Origin: Proteobacteria bacterium UBA6920
Lineage (GTDB): Bacteria; Pseudomonadota; Gammaproteobacteria; SG8-11
Length of the DNA stretch: 9,038 bases
NCBI GenBank assembly: GCA_002448875.1
Contig: DKAS01000165.1
Coordinates: forward strand, 1 to 9,038
Direction of reading: 5' to 3'
Made by a program: the position numbers and the translations under genes. This document shows positions 6,153 to 9,038 of the stretch, piece after piece; the stretch's first letter is position 1; the number at the start of each line of letters is the position of its first letter. Below the pieces are notes generated by a model. That model saw nothing but the letters and a program-made list of their open reading frames with translations, made no database searches and was not told where the DNA came from.

Positions 6153-7550
6153 TCAAGTGATTTTTTTCTGGATCCGCTCGTTGGCCGATAACCGGCCCCA
6201 GACCCGGCCGGTCAGATACCAGTGTAGAAAAAAGGTCTCGCGCAACAGCAGCAGCATGCTGCGCCACCCGCCCGGCCAGCGATCTTCCGCCGGGCATAAA
6301 CGCACCTCCAGCTCCAGGCCCTGCGCCATGTAATGACAGCGCGCCAGATGGTAGCGGTTGCTGATCAGCAGCGGTTGCTGACAACCCAGGTCGCGCAGCA
6401 ATTGCCGCGCCTGCTGCAGATTTTCCAGGGTATGGCGGGAACGGTCTTCCAGGATCATCCGCTCCCGTGCCACGCCCAGTTGCTGCAAATACCTGGCGCC
6501 CGCCTCCGCTTCGCTCAAGGGCCCCGGGGTGGTATGACCACCCAGCAATATCAGCCTCACCCCGGCCGGCAGCGCCGCCGCACGCTGCAGACGCAGGCGG
6601 TAGTCCGCGCCCACCGCGCCGTTGCGCAGGCGCATGGCCATGACCAGAGCGCAATCTCCGGCACTCACTACCGGTGCCACGGCGTGGCGCGCGCGGTGTC
6701 GCACCAGCCCCCAGGTCCAGATCAGGCTCACACCCAGCGTGGCCGTCGCCACCAGCAGGGACAGCAGCAGCATGCTCCAGCCGTCGCCGCAGATGGCGCT
6801 CACCCGCTCCCGGGAAAAGAAATAGGGCCGAATGGCGGACCGGTACAGGCCTGGCAGACGCAATCCGCCGGTGATCAGATAGCGGGCCACCATGCGGGTG
6901 ATCAACAGAATATCCTTGACCGAGCTAAAGTGACTGGGACGGGCGCCGATTTCATAGATGGCGGCAATGGGAATGGCATGACTGGGAAAGCCCAGGTGGG
7001 CGCCGGCGATCAGGATTTCGCTTTCGAAGACGAAGCTGTGCTCACGCTCCCGTTGCAGGTTGACTTTCCTGAGCAAATCGGCGGGATATAACCGGAAACC
7101 CGACTGCGAATCCTCGATGGGATAGCCGGCCGCCCAGGCAATCCAGAAATTGGCGAAACGATTGGCGTAGTAGCGTTTGGGCGGAAACGCGGCTTTGTCA
7201 GCTAACCGGGAACCGATGATGATGTGCCGCGGATACTGTTCCCAGGCTTGCAGGAAACGGGGGATGTCGGCGGGAAAATGCTGACCATCGCCGTCCAGGG
7301 TAATCACGCCCTGGGCCCCCCGGGCCAGGGCCTCTTCCATGCCCCGCCACAGGGTGGCCGCCTTGCCCAGGTTGCGCGGATTGCGCAGCAGCACCAGGGG
7401 CAGGCCCGCCAGCTGGTCGGCGGTGCCGTCGCTGGAACCGTCGTCGACAATGATGACCATGCTGCCCTGTTGCAGGCACTCCTCGGCCAGGCGGCGGATG
7501 GTGCGAGCCTCATTGTAGGCGGGAATGACGATGGCGTAGGGTTGGCTCAT
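6153..7550 (-). CDS. Glycosyltransferase family 2 fused to a membrane-anchored DUF218 (YdcF/SanA-like) domain
   Basis: The 465-residue product joins two usually separate domains. Residues about 5-230 are a GT2 of dolichol-phosphate-mannose-synthase type: VIPAYNEA at 8-15, VDDGSSDGTA at 35-44, the DGD metal/nucleotide motif at 86-88, GSR at 113-115 and QSGFRLYP at 149-156. A hydrophobic segment at about 258-282 can cross the membrane. Residues about 298-450 match DUF218: LILLGGHTTP, SEAEA at 346-350, MILEDRSRHTLEN and ISNRYHLAR. A second hydrophobic stretch lies at about 431-446. SanA/ElyC/YdcF relatives work at the envelope; the reaction is unknown. With a cytosolic GT2, DUF218 would be periplasmic, but charges flanking the segment do not decide this. 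ATG 7550 is preferred over the in-frame ATG 7592, which adds 14 AT-rich codons. Neither has a good ribosome binding site. Confidence 0.85.
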   Translation of the reverse strand: MSQPYAIVIPAYNEARTIRRLAEECLQQGSMVIIVDDGSSDGTADQLAGLPLVLLRNPRNLGKAATLWRGMEEALARGAQGVITLDGDGQHFPADIPRFLQAWEQYPRHIIIGSRLADKAAFPPKRYYANRFANFWIAWAAGYPIEDSQSGFRLYPADLLRKVNLQREREHSFVFESEILIAGAHLGFPSHAIPIAAIYEIGARPSHFSSVKDILLITRMVARYLITGGLRLPGLYRSAIRPYFFSRERVSAICGDGWSMLLLSLLVATATLGVSLIWTWGLVRHRARHAVAPVVSAGDCALVMAMRLRNGAVGADYRLRLQRAAALPAGVRLILLGGHTTPGPLSEAEAGARYLQQLGVARERMILEDRSRHTLENLQQARQLLRDLGCQQPLLISNRYHLARCHYMAQGLELEVRLCPAEDRWPGGWRSMLLLLRETFFLHWYLTGRVWGRLSANERIQKKIT

Positions 7551-7623
7551 GGGCGGATTCTCGGATTTGTCCGGTTTTGTTAAATACTGCATAGTAACAA
7601 AGTTCGCTATCCTTTACTCTTAC

Positions 7624-7680
7624 TCCGCCGCGCGGCCGGGCCGGGGCGGACGAAAATTAGCAATGTACTCCGGCGGCGGA
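7624..7680. repeat. Inverted repeat in the divergent GT2/cyclase intergenic region
   Basis: TCCGCCGC (7624-7631) and GCGGCGGA (7673-7680) are perfect inverted 8-mers 41 bases apart, in the 194-base space between the two divergent starts. A very GC-rich block lies between them. No promoter could be assigned with confidence: TTGACT at 7682-7687 resembles a -35 box but has no -10 at the right distance. It could be an operator pair or chance in GC-rich sequence. Confidence 0.25.
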
Positions 7681-7744
7681 ATTGACTAGGATGAATTACC
7701 CTACGGCATGACACGGCTTAGCAGGCGGTAACCCGAACCCAACC

Positions 7745-8677
7745 ATGACAGCATCCCTGACCTACACAGCCAATGCGGAAGTTCGAACCGTCGTTTGTTT
7801 GCCGGTATTGACCATAGGCCGCGACAAGATGAATGACATCGTGCTGGCCGATCCCCTGGTGTCACGCAACCACGCGATTATCCGCCTGCTCGGCGACGAA
7901 GATTATTATTTGATGGACGGCGGCAGCGCCAACGGCAGTTTCATCAACGGCAAGCGCGTTGCCACTCCCGTCCTGCTGCAGAACAGCGACCGTATTTCCA
8001 TCGGTTCGACCCAGTTCGATTTTCACCAGCAGCGGCAGCGGCGACCGGCCACCGCCCCCACCGACGAAGACACCACGGTGGTGGTGACCAACCTGGACAT
8101 CAAGCAGATCACCATCCTGGTATCGGATATCCGCGGCTTCACTTCCCTGTCGGAAGAAATCCCGATCAACACCCTCACCCGGATCATGAGCCTGTGGTTT
8201 CGCCACGTCAGCGACTGCGTCCAGGCCAATGCCGGCATCGTCGACAAATTCATCGGTGATTGCGTTTATGCCCGCTGGGAAACGGGCACCAATGCCCGGG
8301 AAGCGGTATACCACAGCCTGCGCACCGCCCTGGCCATCCAGCGGGTGACCCAGGCGCTGAATCTGGAGAACCCCACCCTGCCCCGGCCCCTGGCCATCGG
8401 CGTGGGCATCAATACCGGCCAGGCGGCGGTCGGCGTCGGCCGGGACAACACCGCCATCGGCGACGCGGTCAATCTGGCGTTCCGCCTGGAGAGCGCCACC
8501 AAGGAGCTGGGCAAGGACCTGGTGCTCAGCCAAACCTCCTACCAGTACATTCCCAAACCGCTGTGGGACGGTAAAACTTCGCAGATCGCCGTCAAGGGCA
8601 AGCGCGAACCGGTGACGGTCTGCGGCTTTGCTTTTACCGACATCGAATCCCTGCTCACCGGCCAGACGCCGGCCTGA
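7745..8677 (+). CDS. FHA domain-class III adenylate cyclase
   Basis: The 310-residue soluble protein carries an N-terminal forkhead-associated domain (about 20-93), which binds phosphothreonine peptides. Its usual signature is intact: IGRD at 24-27, SRNHA at 40-44 and SANGSFING at 61-69. A short linker precedes a class III nucleotide cyclase domain (about 118-298). The catalytic set is complete: metal-binding Asp128 (SDIRGFTSL) and Asp172 (KFIGDCVYA), adenine-selecting Lys168, Thr236 at the second purine position (NTAIGDAVN), and transition-state Asn243 and Arg247. The Lys/Thr pair is typical of class IIIb adenylate cyclases, several of which respond to bicarbonate, so the likely product is cAMP. 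No membrane segment or receiver domain is seen. The upstream purine-rich motif AGGCGG is too far to be a good ribosome binding site. Stops of this gene and cysS are 15 bases apart. Confidence 0.92.
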   Translation: MTASLTYTANAEVRTVVCLPVLTIGRDKMNDIVLADPLVSRNHAIIRLLGDEDYYLMDGGSANGSFINGKRVATPVLLQNSDRISIGSTQFDFHQQRQRRPATAPTDEDTTVVVTNLDIKQITILVSDIRGFTSLSEEIPINTLTRIMSLWFRHVSDCVQANAGIVDKFIGDCVYARWETGTNAREAVYHSLRTALAIQRVTQALNLENPTLPRPLAIGVGINTGQAAVGVGRDNTAIGDAVNLAFRLESATKELGKDLVLSQTSYQYIPKPLWDGKTSQIAVKGKREPVTVCGFAFTDIESLLTGQTPA

Positions 8678-8692
8678 ACCCCCGGCTCCAGC

Positions 8693-9038
8693 TTACTCCG
8701 CGCCGGCCACGCGCTGCCGCCAGGTGGTGCCCTGCGGCCCGTCCTCCAACACCACGCCCAGCGCATCGAGCTGGCCGCGGATGCGGTCCGCTTCCTTGAA
8801 GTCGCGGGATTTGCGCGCCTGATTGCGCTGGGCGATCAAGGCCTCGATCTGCGCCGGATCCAGCGCGCCATGGCTGCCGCCCTGGAGAAACGCCGTCGCA
8901 TCCTGGGTCAACAGGCCCAGGGTGGCGGCGAGAAAGCGCAACTGCGCCGCCAGGCGCTGTGCCTGCGGCGCATCGGTCTGCCGGCAGCGATTGATTTCCC
9001 GGGCAAGATCGAACAGCACCGCCATCGCCTCGGGCGTG
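8693..9038 (-). CDS. cysS: Cysteinyl-tRNA synthetase (C-terminal part, runs off the window)
   Basis: CysS charges tRNA-Cys with cysteine in the cytosol. About the last 114 residues are visible and belong to the C-terminal helical (DALR-type) and anticodon-binding part. They begin [16 protein letters not shown], a typical CysS stretch, and include IALRN-like [21 protein letters not shown], followed by [25 protein letters not shown]. The frame stays open to the window edge, so the in-frame ATG at 9023-9025 is internal, not the start. The HIGH and KMSKS motifs and the zinc site lie outside. It converges with the FHA-cyclase gene. Confidence 0.95.
   Translation of the reverse strand, partial: TPEAMAVLFDLAREINRCRQTDAPQAQRLAAQLRFLAATLGLLTQDATAFLQGGSHGALDPAQIEALIAQRNQARKSRDFKEADRIRGQLDALGVVLEDGPQGTTWRQRVAGAE

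Noticed and set aside
6091..6654. 187-residue open frame on the minus strand
   Set aside because: It lies in another frame of the GT2-DUF218 gene, is dominated by Gly/Ala/Arg from GC-rich codons, and shows no motif. The overlapping gene has clear family motifs.
6333..7091. 252-residue open frame on the plus strand opposite GT2-DUF218
   Set aside because: Gln/His-rich translation typical of an antisense shadow in GC-rich DNA, with no recognisable domain.
7682..7711. TTGACT as a -35 box for the FHA-cyclase gene
   Set aside because: No -10-like hexamer lies 15-19 bases downstream, so a promoter could not be supported.

Overview
The window looks like the chromosome of a GC-rich gammaproteobacterium. 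The evidence is the tig-clpP-clpX block, five tRNA genes that all encode their CCA ends, proteins that read close to the E. coli or Pseudomonas forms (ClpP, trigger factor, FolD, CysS), and a tRNA cluster/folD/cysS neighbourhood that I recall from Pseudomonas-type genomes. An assignment to a sulfur-oxidiser-like (Chromatiales-type) lineage would be a guess.

Layout. Positions 1-2494, minus strand: protein quality control, with trigger factor (tig), the ClpP protease and the 5' end of the ClpX unfoldase, read in that order. Positions 2565-3345, minus strand: five tRNAs read Pro(UGG), Arg(UCU), His(GUG), Lys(CUU), Leu(UAG). A terminator-like hairpin follows Pro and a clear intrinsic terminator follows Lys. 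A promoter just after the second terminator can drive tRNA-Leu and possibly tig. A tRNA T-arm-like fragment on the opposite strand lies between Pro and Arg. Positions 3585-4436, plus strand: folD (one-carbon metabolism), divergent from the tRNAs. Positions 4628-8677: three accessory genes. These are a cobalamin-binding-domain radical SAM enzyme (plus), a convergent glycosyltransferase family 2-DUF218 fusion (minus), and a divergent FHA-domain class III adenylate cyclase (plus). Positions 8693-9038, minus strand: the C-terminal end of cysS.

How it fits together. The flanks are housekeeping: a translation-linked chaperone and protease, tRNAs, folate and cysteinyl-tRNA synthesis. The 4 kb between folD and cysS is the accessory part. 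The radical SAM enzyme and the membrane-anchored GT2-DUF218 protein may act on an envelope lipid or glycan. The cyclase is a soluble signalling enzyme with a complete active site and a phosphopeptide-recognition domain. Nothing seen ties the three genes into one operon: rSAM and GT2 converge, GT2 and cyclase diverge. A joint pathway is therefore inference only.

The points most worth a second look are the GT2-DUF218 fusion, the FHA-cyclase, a C-A mismatch in the tRNA-Lys acceptor stem, the opposite-strand tRNA fragment, and the promoter that overlaps a terminator upstream of tRNA-Leu/tig. I found no CRISPR array, insertion sequence, rRNA or phage gene.
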